64,000 nucleotides of DNA from Kineosporia babensis (GTDB taxonomy: Bacteria; Actinomycetota; Actinomycetes; Actinomycetales; Kineosporiaceae): assembly GCF_021129305.1 (NCBI RefSeq), contig NZ_JAJOMB010000022.1:62001-126000 (forward strand), given 5' to 3'. The notes under the pieces are model-generated. The model was given only the letters and a program-made list of their open reading frames with translations. It made no database searches and was not told the origin of the DNA. Positions within the stretch are counted from its first letter, which is position 1. Every line of letters starts with the position of its first letter. The position numbers were made by a program, and so were the translations under genes. Shown here one piece after another: positions 1 to 8,276 of the stretch.

Positions 1-652
1 AAACGTCCACCACGGCGGTGGCCGCGGTCGGGTTGGACAGCAATAACCTCAGCCGCTCACCGGTTTTCGTACCCCCTCCGACCAGCCAGGCATCCGCCGA
101 CGTCTGGTCACATCGACTGGCCGAAAGCCCGCGCAGATCGCCCTTGGGAGTCAAAGTCGACTGCACAGCGGCCAGTTCGGGCGGGGGCGCCGTGCTTTCG
201 CTCTCTCCGGTCATCACGATCGGCCCGAGATTCCAGGTGGAGAGCCCAGCAATGGACGTCCGCCCGGCCTTGGCCCCCAACGGTACCCGAGTACCGGCAT
301 GTACGGAAACCGCGCTCTTCGGGACGCTTTCACTCAGATCGCGGATCGCGTCGAAGTTCTTGCCCTCGGCCTGAAGCGTGGCCTCCGCCTCGCCGTCCGA
401 GGCCAGCAGAGCACTGATCAGCACGCCCGCTCCCGGGCTCACAGCCTTGCCGCCGTCCGGGACGACCAGCGTCTCCGGGCCGGAACAGGCCAGCGTCGGC
501 ACCGCGATCGCGGCCGGCAGCCGATTGGCTACCGGACTCGAAACCGGACCTACCCCGATCTGTTCGGGAAGCATCGCGGCGCCGACCGCGATCCCCCCTG
601 CGACCGTCAGCACTCCCGTCACCGAAAGCACCCCACGCGCGCGCTGATTCAC
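1..652 (-). CDS. DUF5719 family secreted/membrane-anchored protein (3' end outside window)
   Basis: The frame stays open from a GTG at 652 to the window edge, so about 217 N-terminal residues are visible. The start overlaps the stop of the upstream glycosyltransferase as GTGA (652-649), which fixes it. The N-terminus is a short basic stretch, then a hydrophobic segment (about residues 8-28, 'VLTVAGGIAVGAAML') that looks like a signal anchor. The end of the visible part, 'LVGGGTKTGERLRLLLSNP', is the kind of block seen in DUF5719 proteins. In actinobacteria these sit beside a large GT2 protein and WhiB, as here. Function is unknown; an extracytoplasmic role linked to the neighbouring glycosyltransferase is inference. 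Confidence 0.75.
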   Translation of the reverse strand, partial: MNQRARGVLSVTGVLTVAGGIAVGAAMLPEQIGVGPVSSPVANRLPAAIAVPTLACSGPETLVVPDGGKAVSPGAGVLISALLASDGEAEATLQAEGKNFDAIRDLSESVPKSAVSVHAGTRVPLGAKAGRTSIAGLSTWNLGPIVMTGESESTAPPPELAAVQSTLTPKGDLRGLSASRCDQTSADAWLVGGGTKTGERLRLLLSNPTAATAVVDV

Positions 653-3600
653 GAACTCTCTTCCTCCCCGGAGTCGGCCGGAGCGTCGTGACCCGCTTCC
701 TGGCCGCGCTCACGGGCCGGTTGACGAACCGATCCGCTGGCAGTCTCTCCCGACTCCCCGGACGTTGCCGCGTCCCCACTTCGGGCCTCGCCGTCCGCGC
801 TATCGGCCGGACCCGCCGGATTCGGCGCGCTTTCCACCGGTCGTGAATCGCCCGCTTCGGCCGGGCTTTCCTCGGCGAAATTCTCGGTACCCGGGAGGGC
901 ATTTTCGTCCGACGTCCGCGGCTCGGGCGGCAGGGAAGCAGTCGGGCCCCCACTGGCCTCTGGTTGGCTTACAAGCTGCTTTTGGACGTGCAACGCGCCG
1001 GGCGCGGTCGGCCCACCTTGCGTCGGGGCTGGGGTAGCAGTGCTTGGGGACGTTTCCCGCACCGTTTCGACGTGGCTCGCCTCGGTCAGGTCCCCGACCA
1101 CCATCTCGGCCGTCGCCTGAGGGTCCGGCTCGGTCCTGGCCGGCGGCTGATCGTCGGCTTCCGTGCCCCCTTGAGCGCCCCCGGCATCCCCTTGAGCGCC
1201 CCTGGTGTCTTCACCGCCGTCCTCTGGTTCTGGCTCCTCCACCGCAGCCGTTTCCAGCGCCCGCCGCTCCTTGCGCCGCTTGGCCGCATCACGCCGGGCC
1301 TCCACCAGCATGGCCTCGGCCGCCATCGCCTCCGCTGCCTGCCGGGCCGCCCGACGACGGCGACGCGAAGGCGGCTCCGCCATCGGGTCGTCCCCGTCAG
1401 CCGTCTCCAGAGCCAATCGGCGAGCCAGCTCGGCCATCCGGGCCTGGTGATCCGCATAGGCCTGGGCCGGATCAGTGGTCCCCCGGCGCGGACGTTCCGG
1501 CGCATCGCCGGGACGCCGCACCCGACGTCCGGTGCTGACCATCGGCTCCGGTGCCTCCTGCTGCGAGAGCGACCGCCAGCCCTTCTGCGGGATCAGCAGA
1601 CGCAACCGCCGCCGGGGCAGCGGAACCGCCACCAGCAACGCCAGCCCCAGTACCCCAAGGCGCGACAGGTCCAGCGCGTTGCCGGACGTGGCGGAGTGAC
1701 TCACCGCCAGTTCCCCGCTGTCGGCAGGCAGCTCGAAGGCCTGAGCCCAGCCCCCGTGCGTGGCCGGCTTCAGCTCGGTCCCGTTCAGCGTGGCCGTCCA
1801 GCCGGGGTCGGCGCGTTCGCTCAGCACCAGCAGGCGGCCGGTCTCCCCCTGGTCGACCTCGGCGCTGAAGTTCACGTCCGACGCCGGAACTGTCGAGATC
1901 AGCTCACCCTCGGCGGAGAGCACCCGTACCCGGGCCGGGCGGGTGGGAGCCGCCTCATCCGCCTCGCTGTCAGTAGCGGTGGCGCCGAGTTCGACGCGCC
2001 ACAGCACCTTGTCGTCGCCGTTGCTCACACGTACCAGCCCCGGCGCCACATCCAGCGCAGCCTGTGCAGCCTCGGTCGCGCCCTGGTCAGCGGGCCTCCC
2101 GGTCAGCAGCAGCACCGAGCCGATGTTCAGGTCGGCGAACCGCTCACGTTGGTCGTCCCCGGCCCCGGACACCAGCGCGCCGATGGCCTGTAGCACCGGT
2201 TCGTCACCGTCTGCCCGCGCCGCGGTGGCCGAGGGTGTGAGTGAAGCGGCCGACTCCTGACCGATCTGTGGACCGCCGGTGCGGTACAGCGTCCACCGCA
2301 CGCCGTCCGCCATGGGCTGGATCGCCAACGTCCGGGTGGCCGCTGGGCCGTTCGCCTCGGCCGCAGCCACGGCGGGCAGCACCTCGGGGTCGGTCCGGTG
2401 TACCCAGCGGTTTGGGCTCCCCGTCCAGCCATCAGCCGCCCAGGAGGTCAGAAGCAGGACAGGAGTGAGCACGGCCAGAGCTCCCATGCTCACCGCGCTC
2501 CAGTGGCCGATGCCGATGCTGCGCGCACGCAACCGGCCCGCCGCCCCGTCCAGGTTCGACAGCGCAGCCACGATCAACGCCAGCAGGAACAGCGAGACCG
2601 CTGGGCCGGACCAGCCGTGCAGCAGCCCGTCTGCCCCCCGGCGGGTGTCGACCACCGGAATCGCCACGGCCGTGAGCAGCGCGATCAGGCCGACCAGCCA
2701 GCCCAGCGCGGCGATCCGGCGGCGCCGGGCCCCGGTCAGGGCGGCCACGCCGAGCACGATCGGCGGCACGACCACGAACACGGCGAAGATCCGCAGCCAG
2801 ACCCCTGCGTCGCCGAAGCCGATGAAGTCGGCGACGGCCTGGCCCAGGCGATGCACCAGGCCGTGGTTGATCACCGCAGGATCGGTCGGCCACAGAACCG
2901 CAGCCCAGCCGGGCGAACCGGGCAGCACCGCGCTGGCACCGCCGGGCTCGGCCAGAAGCAGCCGCGGATCACCGGCCACGGCCTGCCACCACGGCGCGAG
3001 CAGCACCCCCGGCACGGCCAGCGTCCAGAGCAGCAGCCAGCGTCCGGCCCGGGCCACCACCATCAGGATCAGCACGGCAGCCAGGGCGGGCAGGGCCAGA
3101 GCGGGCGCCGCGGCGATCACGACCGTGAGGGCCAGCCCGGCGCCGGAGGCGGCGGCCATCGAGGCCCGGCGCCGCCGCACCATGCCTGGCATCGAGGGCC
3201 CGAGCAGCTCCAGCGGGCGTAGGCCGACCGCCCGGGTCAGCGCGAGAGCGGTCATCGGCAGCATCAGGTGGGCCACCACGGCGCCGAGCCGGCCCGCGGT
3301 GACCGAGAGGATCAGCGACGGCGCCGCGGCCCAGACCAGCGCCGCCCAGGCCCGCAGCGCCCGCGAACGGGTCAGCGCCGAGGCTGCCGCCCAGGCCGAC
3401 AGGGCGGCCAACGGCAGAGCGCCGAGCAGCAGGAACTCCACGCCGCCCCGGGTGGAGCCGGCGAACGGCCAGGAGATCAGGGCGAGTACCAGGTCGAACG
3501 GGTCGGCCGCGGCGGACAGGCCCAGGCCGGTGGAGCGCCAGCTGGCCAGGCCGGCCGACCACAACCGGCCGGCCTCGGCGGGGGCCGGGATCAGCGCGTC

Positions 3601-5286
3601 ACCCACCGCAACGCCGGAACCGCGCAGCAGCACCCGCAACGCCACCAGCCCGGCTGTCCCGGTCAGGAAGGCGACCAGCAGGCCGAAGCGCAGTTGTCCC
3701 GGACCACGCAGCGGCTCACGCTCGTCGTCGAACCGCGCCTCGTCCTCGACCGGCATCCCCGCCGCGAAGTCGACCGGCGGGCCCGGAGTGATCGGAGCAT
3801 CGACCGGGGACGGGTCGTCCAGCGGGTGGGTCGGGCCGGCCGGGTACTCCCGCAGGTCTACGACCAGACCTTCGTGCTCGGCGGTCGGCGGCTGGACCAG
3901 CTCGTCGGCCCGAGGGCGACGCACCGCCCACCCGTTCCGCCTCGCTCCGGCTGGTTTCGCCGGCGGTGCGGCAACCGCTGAGGCCGGGGCCGGTTCGGCC
4001 CACACCGCCTCCTGCGCCCGCAGGTAGGACGACAGCCGGTCGCGCCGCTGCCGAAGGGTGGGCCAGGTGCCCGCAAGCAGGCGCCGGTACTCCCGGCGCG
4101 ACATGGTGCGGCCCTTGCGAGCCCGCCACCGGGCCTTGATCCAGGCGATCGGCCGCAACACCGCCGCCAGGTACGCGGTGATCTCGCCCAGCGCCCGGTC
4201 GGGCTGCTTGAGCGTGAGCCGGGCCAGCGCGCGCAGCACCGCCGCCGCGCCCAGCCAGAGGATCAGGAAGGGCAGCAGCGGCAGCGCGACCGAGGCCAGC
4301 CGCAGGTGCACGGCGGCCCGCCGGTCGTGCCGGGCCCAGGCCGCCGGGTTCGGCGAAGACGCGCGCAGGCCGGACGAAGTCGCCTCGGCGTGGGCCATCA
4401 CCGCGGGTGGTACCACGACCACGCGCTCGCCCCGCAGGTGCGCCCGCCGGCACAGGTCGAGGTCGATCCGGGCGTTGCGCAGCGCCGGGTCCGGGCCGCC
4501 GAGACTCTCCCAGAGCTCGCGCCGGACCAGCATTCCGGCGGTGCCCACGGCCAGCACGTCGCTGCGGTGATCCAGCTGCCCCTGGTCGATGTCGTCCACG
4601 TCGACCCCGGTCACCCGGGCGCCGAACCGTGAGGTGGTGAACCCGACGTCGAGCAGCCGGCGGCTGTCGGCCCAGTGCACCTGCTTGCACCCGGCGATCC
4701 CGATCGAGGGACCGGCGTCGATCGTCTCGACCAGCCGCTGCAGGGTGTCCGGAGCCGGCGCGCTGTCGTCGTGCAGCAGCCACAGCCACTCCACCGGGGA
4801 CTGCTGCACGGGCAGCGTCAGAGCCCCGGAAATCGCGGCCGAAGCCGGGTTTCGGCCACTCGTCGAACTGGAGGCGGGACCCGTCCCCGATTCGTCACCG
4901 ACCGCAGCCAGAGCCGAACGCACCGCTTCACCGAAACCGGTCTGCGGCCCCAGCCGCACCAGGTCGGGCGTCGCGATCGCCAGCATCTGCGGACTTTCGT
5001 CGGCCGAACCGGCGTCGACGGCGATCAGCCGGTCGGGCCTGCGGGTCTGTCCTTCGAGTGCATCAAGAGTGCGCGGCAGGAAGAGCGCGCCGTCGTGGGC
5101 GACCAGGACCGCGGTGACGACGACCGCCGGTCCTGGCTCGCTCGGGGGCTGCCAGGCCGACCAGTCGATCTCCTCGTCCGGCTGCTCCGCCTCGGGCTCG
5201 ACGAAAAGCAGACCCGGACGCCGGTTGTCGGCGCCGGGCGTCGATCGGGGAGACGGTGTGGTCGGTACCTGGCCACGAAAACTCAC
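649..5286 (-). CDS. Giant GT2-family membrane glycosyltransferase (1545 aa)
   Basis: The N-terminal third is a GT2 domain (about residues 55-320). It has an inverting-GT fold start 'VVVTAVLVAHDGALFLPRTL', an acidic metal-site motif 'LLHDDSAPAPDT' and 'DLDLCRRAHLRG'. A hydrophobic segment follows near residue 335, then many membrane helices (about 535-1010), an extracytoplasmic-like domain, one more helix (about 1225-1245), and some 300 residues of charged, Pro/Glu/Ala-rich C-terminus that is probably disordered. A sugar is probably added to a membrane-borne acceptor; donor and acceptor are unknown. The GTG at 5286 is the chosen start, with no strong Shine-Dalgarno. It lies 39 bases after whiB and overlaps the DUF5719 gene, so the three are probably one transcription unit. 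Confidence 0.85.
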   Translation of the reverse strand: MSFRGQVPTTPSPRSTPGADNRRPGLLFVEPEAEQPDEEIDWSAWQPPSEPGPAVVVTAVLVAHDGALFLPRTLDALEGQTRRPDRLIAVDAGSADESPQMLAIATPDLVRLGPQTGFGEAVRSALAAVGDESGTGPASSSTSGRNPASAAISGALTLPVQQSPVEWLWLLHDDSAPAPDTLQRLVETIDAGPSIGIAGCKQVHWADSRRLLDVGFTTSRFGARVTGVDVDDIDQGQLDHRSDVLAVGTAGMLVRRELWESLGGPDPALRNARIDLDLCRRAHLRGERVVVVPPAVMAHAEATSSGLRASSPNPAAWARHDRRAAVHLRLASVALPLLPFLILWLGAAAVLRALARLTLKQPDRALGEITAYLAAVLRPIAWIKARWRARKGRTMSRREYRRLLAGTWPTLRQRRDRLSSYLRAQEAVWAEPAPASAVAAPPAKPAGARRNGWAVRRPRADELVQPPTAEHEGLVVDLREYPAGPTHPLDDPSPVDAPITPGPPVDFAAGMPVEDEARFDDEREPLRGPGQLRFGLLVAFLTGTAGLVALRVLLRGSGVAVGDALIPAPAEAGRLWSAGLASWRSTGLGLSAAADPFDLVLALISWPFAGSTRGGVEFLLLGALPLAALSAWAAASALTRSRALRAWAALVWAAAPSLILSVTAGRLGAVVAHLMLPMTALALTRAVGLRPLELLGPSMPGMVRRRRASMAAASGAGLALTVVIAAAPALALPALAAVLILMVVARAGRWLLLWTLAVPGVLLAPWWQAVAGDPRLLLAEPGGASAVLPGSPGWAAVLWPTDPAVINHGLVHRLGQAVADFIGFGDAGVWLRIFAVFVVVPPIVLGVAALTGARRRRIAALGWLVGLIALLTAVAIPVVDTRRGADGLLHGWSGPAVSLFLLALIVAALSNLDGAAGRLRARSIGIGHWSAVSMGALAVLTPVLLLTSWAADGWTGSPNRWVHRTDPEVLPAVAAAEANGPAATRTLAIQPMADGVRWTLYRTGGPQIGQESAASLTPSATAARADGDEPVLQAIGALVSGAGDDQRERFADLNIGSVLLLTGRPADQGATEAAQAALDVAPGLVRVSNGDDKVLWRVELGATATDSEADEAAPTRPARVRVLSAEGELISTVPASDVNFSAEVDQGETGRLLVLSERADPGWTATLNGTELKPATHGGWAQAFELPADSGELAVSHSATSGNALDLSRLGVLGLALLVAVPLPRRRLRLLIPQKGWRSLSQQEAPEPMVSTGRRVRRPGDAPERPRRGTTDPAQAYADHQARMAELARRLALETADGDDPMAEPPSRRRRRAARQAAEAMAAEAMLVEARRDAAKRRKERRALETAAVEEPEPEDGGEDTRGAQGDAGGAQGGTEADDQPPARTEPDPQATAEMVVGDLTEASHVETVRETSPSTATPAPTQGGPTAPGALHVQKQLVSQPEASGGPTASLPPEPRTSDENALPGTENFAEESPAEAGDSRPVESAPNPAGPADSADGEARSGDAATSGESGETASGSVRQPARERGQEAGHDAPADSGEEESS

Positions 5287-5325
5287 CGTGAGATTCTCAT
5301 GACAACGGAACGGTGTTCGCCCGGC

Positions 5326-5673
5326 TCAGACCGCCTGCTTCTTCACCCGGCGGCGCTCGCGCTCGGACAGACCGCCCCAGATCCCGAACCGCTCGTCCTT
5401 GGCCAGTGCATATTCCAGGCATTCGGCCCGGACCTCGCACGACATGCAGACCCGCTTGGCCTCGCGGGTGGAGCCGCCCTTCTCCGGGAAGAACGCCTCC
5501 GGGTCGGTCTGCGCGCAGAGCGCCCGTTCCTGCCAGGCCAGCTCCGGAGGCAGCCCGTCGGAACTCGTGGCAACCAGGGTGAGAACATCCAGCTCGGCCG
5601 AATTCTCTGACTGCTCTGCGTCATTCGTGCTGTCGCTGATGATGATGTCACCTGCCGCCATGAGCTCGTGCAC
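5326..5673 (-). CDS. whiB: WhiB-family Fe-S transcription factor (WhiB2/WhmD-like)
   Basis: A 115-residue regulator. Four cysteines of the WhiB type are visible ('ALCAQTDPEAFF', then 'CMSCEVRAEC'), which would hold a 4Fe-4S cluster, followed by the turn 'FGIWGGLSERERR' and a basic C-terminus for DNA contact. The GTG at 5673 is preferred because GAGGGAGGC lies just upstream; the in-frame ATG at 5661 has no such signal. WhiB proteins act with the main sigma factor. Placement next to fbiA/fbiB matches mycobacterial whiB2 (Rv3260c), which controls septation, so an orthologous role is plausible but inferred. Confidence 0.92.
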   Translation of the reverse strand: MHELMAAGDIIISDSTNDAEQSENSAELDVLTLVATSSDGLPPELAWQERALCAQTDPEAFFPEKGGSTREAKRVCMSCEVRAECLEYALAKDERFGIWGGLSERERRRVKKQAV

Positions 5674-5775
5674 TTGGCGCCTCCCTCGACCCGGGCCCCT
5701 GTGACAGGGCGTTCCCCCCACTAAGCGTGATGGCGCGCATACGTTAGGTGATTTCCTGCTGTTGACACCAATGAA

Positions 5776-5805
5776 ATTACACGCGTGTCGTGCCTGCTCC
5801 GTCAA
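5776..5805 (-). promoter_or_regulatory. Putative whiB promoter
   Basis: Read on the minus strand, TTGACG (5805-5800) is followed after 18 bases by TGTAAT (5781-5776), close to the -35/-10 boxes of the principal sigma factor. Transcription would start near 5769, giving whiB a leader of about 95 bases. Seen by eye only; no start site is known. Confidence 0.4.
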
Positions 5806-6249
5806 GCTGAAGTCTGCTAGTCACTTGCGTTTGACACGTGCACCATCCCATGTAACACGCGGAATTTCACCCGTACCGATCGGGAGAAGCTAGGACATCC
5901 CACCCCGTGACGCATGAGGTTGCAGTTCAGCGTTGCGATGGCGATCACGGCTTCCGGACCACAGCGACCGGAATTGGGCCGAGAAAATGTCGTCCGGCCA
6001 TGTGACGCTCTCCTCCCCCGTTCGTCGGGGCGAAATCCTCCGTTGCAGGTGCCAACTCCCGGTTGCGGCCATTCGGTTCCCTGTGATGAGTCCCGATGGG
6101 TCCGGAATGATGCCCCTCACACGGATCTCTTCGGTAGTGCACACCCGTATGTATAGGACCGGTGCGCCCCTGCACTGATGCACCGGGTCCATCGAGCGGT
6201 TGGGTGCTCCCGGGCCGCGATGCGAAAAGCCGTCTGAAAGGATCAAGCC
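5806..6249. promoter_or_regulatory. whiB-fbiA divergent intergenic region
   Basis: No convincing gene is present here. On the plus strand TTGACA (5831-5836) precedes TAACAC (5853-5858) with 16 bases between. A second candidate -10, TATAGG (6152-6157), lies closer to fbiA and overlaps a near-perfect inverted repeat (6156-6165 with 6180-6190, one extra G) that could be an operator or a leader hairpin. fbiA itself has GAAAGGATC just before its ATG at 6250. Confidence 0.3.
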
Positions 6250-7233
6250 ATGCGCATCACGGCTTTGGCCGGTGGGGTCGGCGGCGCACGATTCCTCCGC
6301 GGCCTCCTGCATCACCTGGATTCCCGGGCGGACGGCCCGCACGAGGTCACGGTCATCGGCAACACCGCCGACGACGTCACCCTGCACGGTCTGCGGATCT
6401 GCCCGGACCTCGACACCGTCATGTACACCCTGGGCGGCGGGATCCATCCCGACCAGGGCTGGGGCCGGGCCGGCGAGACCTTCGGCGTGGCCGCGGAGCT
6501 GGCCGAGTACGGGGCCGAGCCACAGTGGTTCACCCTGGGCGACCGCGACATCGCCACCCATCTGGTGCGCTCGCGCATGCTCGGCCTGGGTTACCCGCTG
6601 TCCGCGGTGACCGAGGCGCTGTGCGCCCGATGGCAGCCCGGGGTCCGGCTGCTGCCGATGAGCGACGACCCGATCGAGACCCACGTCGTGATCGACGACC
6701 CGGAGGGTGAACCTTCGGCCGACGGCACCCCCGCGGTGAAGGCGGTGCACTTCCAGGAATGGTGGGTTCGCCTGCACGCCGCCCCGGTGGCCCGGCAGAT
6801 CCTCGCGGTCGGCATCGAGCAGGCCAAGCCCGCGCCCGGGGTGCTGGACGCGATCGCCGAGGCCGACGTGGTGGTGCTGCCGCCGAGCAACCCGGTGGTC
6901 TCGATCGGCACGATCCTGGCGGTGCCCGGTCTGCGCGACGCGATCCGGGCGACCAAGGCCCCGGTGGTGGGTGTCTCCCCGATCATCGGTGGGGCTCCGG
7001 TGCGGGGTATGGCCGATGCCTGCCTCAGCGCGATCGGGGTCCAGACCTCGGCGGCCGCGGTGGCCGACTTGTACTCCGACTTCCTCGGGGGCTGGCTGGT
7101 CGCCCCCGGCGATGCACAGAGCCCGATGCCCGAGGGTGTGACCCTACGGGCGGTGCCGTTGCTGATGACCGATACGGAAGCCACCGCCGCCATCGCCGGC
7201 GCCGCTCTCGATCTGGCCGCCGAACTCGGATGA
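6250..7233 (+). CDS. fbiA: 2-phospho-L-lactate transferase (CofD/FbiA) of coenzyme F420 synthesis
   Basis: This 327-residue protein is full length for CofD/FbiA. It joins the lactyl- or enolpyruvyl-phosphate moiety to the deazaflavin Fo to form (dehydro)F420-0; in actinobacteria the activated precursor derives from phosphoenolpyruvate. Family blocks are visible: the nucleotide-binding start 'ALAGGVGGARFLRGL', 'VIGNTADDVTLHGLRICPDL' with 'DTVMYTLGG', and 'VVLPPSNPVVSIGTIL' with 'VVGVSPIIGG'. The ATG has a good ribosome site. Its stop overlaps the fbiB start (ATGA), so the two are translationally coupled. A predicted F420-type oxidoreductase at 37010 is a possible consumer of the cofactor. Confidence 0.95.
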   Translation: MRITALAGGVGGARFLRGLLHHLDSRADGPHEVTVIGNTADDVTLHGLRICPDLDTVMYTLGGGIHPDQGWGRAGETFGVAAELAEYGAEPQWFTLGDRDIATHLVRSRMLGLGYPLSAVTEALCARWQPGVRLLPMSDDPIETHVVIDDPEGEPSADGTPAVKAVHFQEWWVRLHAAPVARQILAVGIEQAKPAPGVLDAIAEADVVVLPPSNPVVSIGTILAVPGLRDAIRATKAPVVGVSPIIGGAPVRGMADACLSAIGVQTSAAAVADLYSDFLGGWLVAPGDAQSPMPEGVTLRAVPLLMTDTEATAAIAGAALDLAAELG

Positions 7234-8276
7234 ACGGCGAACTGCACGTCTACCCGGTGCGTGGGATCGGGGAGGTCACAACCGAGGACGATGTGGCCGC
7301 CCTGGTCCTGGACGCGGCCGGCCGCAGCGGGCTGGGTCTGGAAGACGGTGATGTGCTGGTCGTCTCCAGCAAGATCATCTCCAAGGCCGAGGGGCGCACG
7401 GTCGACGCGCACGGTCGGGACGAGCAGATCAGTGCCGAGTCCAAACGGTTGGTCGCGGCCCGGCGTACCCCCGGCGGCCTGGCTCGCATTGTCGAGGCGG
7501 CGGCGGGACCAGTGATGGCCGCGGCCGGGGTGGACAACTCCAACGTCGCCCCCGGCACGGTGCTGCTGCTCCCGGGCGATCCGGATGCCTCGGCCCGCGC
7601 GATCCGGGCGGCCCTGACCTCCCTGACCGGATTGCAGCTGGGGGTAGTGGTCTCCGATACCGCTGGCAGGGCCTGGCGCGACGGCCAGACCGATTTCGCG
7701 TTGGGATGCGCCGGCCTTTCCCCCACCGAAGATCTGCGCGGTCAGGACGACACTCACGGGCAGCGCATGGAAGTGACCATCCGCGCCGTAGCCGACGAAC
7801 TGGCCGGGGCAGCGGATCTGGTCAAGGGCAAGCTCAGCGGCGTACCGGTGGCCTTGGTCCGGGGGTACGGCGATTTCGTTCTGCCCAAGGACGAGGACGG
7901 TCCCGGCGCCGCGGTCATGTTGCGGCCGGTTGCGGCGGACTGGTTCCGGTATGGCCAGGTCGAGGCGGTCCGCTGGGCGCTGGGGGTAGATCCGGAAACG
8001 GTGGAGGCCCCGACTGCGCCGCCTGGGCCGGTGCTCGACCGGTTGCTTCGCGCGGTCGAGGTGGCGTTGGCCGCACCTTCACCGTTGCCGGGGGTCAGTG
8101 CCCCGATCTGCGTGGTGAACGTGGAACAGTCCGGGCTCTTCGTCGTGCCCGAGTTGCCGGCCGACCCGGTGGCCCTCGGCGCGCTGGCCCAGCGCTTGTC
8201 CGCGGCCGCCTGGTCCGAGGACCTGACCGTCACGATCAGCCTGGAGCCCCGCGGCCTGCGCGTACTACCTGGGTAG
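7230..8276 (+). CDS. fbiB: F420-0:gamma-L-glutamate ligase (CofE/FbiB) with a short unusual C-terminus
   Basis: The ATG at 7230 overlaps the fbiA stop, giving 348 residues. Residues 1-245 are a CofE domain ('DGDVLVVSSKIISKAEGR', 'VVVSDTAGRAWRDGQTDFA', 'DELAGAADLVKGKLSGVPVA'), which adds glutamates to F420-0 using GTP. Mycobacterial FbiB is about 448 residues and carries a C-terminal FMN nitroreductase-like domain that reduces dehydro-F420-0. Here only about 95 residues follow ('PGPVLDRLLRAVEVALA' to 'ISLEPRGLRVLPG') and no nitroreductase motif is visible. The ligase role is well supported; how the reduction step is done is open. Confidence 0.93.
   Translation: MNGELHVYPVRGIGEVTTEDDVAALVLDAAGRSGLGLEDGDVLVVSSKIISKAEGRTVDAHGRDEQISAESKRLVAARRTPGGLARIVEAAAGPVMAAAGVDNSNVAPGTVLLLPGDPDASARAIRAALTSLTGLQLGVVVSDTAGRAWRDGQTDFALGCAGLSPTEDLRGQDDTHGQRMEVTIRAVADELAGAADLVKGKLSGVPVALVRGYGDFVLPKDEDGPGAAVMLRPVAADWFRYGQVEAVRWALGVDPETVEAPTAPPGPVLDRLLRAVEVALAAPSPLPGVSAPICVVNVEQSGLFVVPELPADPVALGALAQRLSAAAWSEDLTVTISLEPRGLRVLPG

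Noticed and set aside
5890-6777. Minus-strand open frame of 295 codons across the whiB-fbiA gap
   Set aside because: Half of it is antisense to fbiA and the rest lacks coding bias and a ribosome site.
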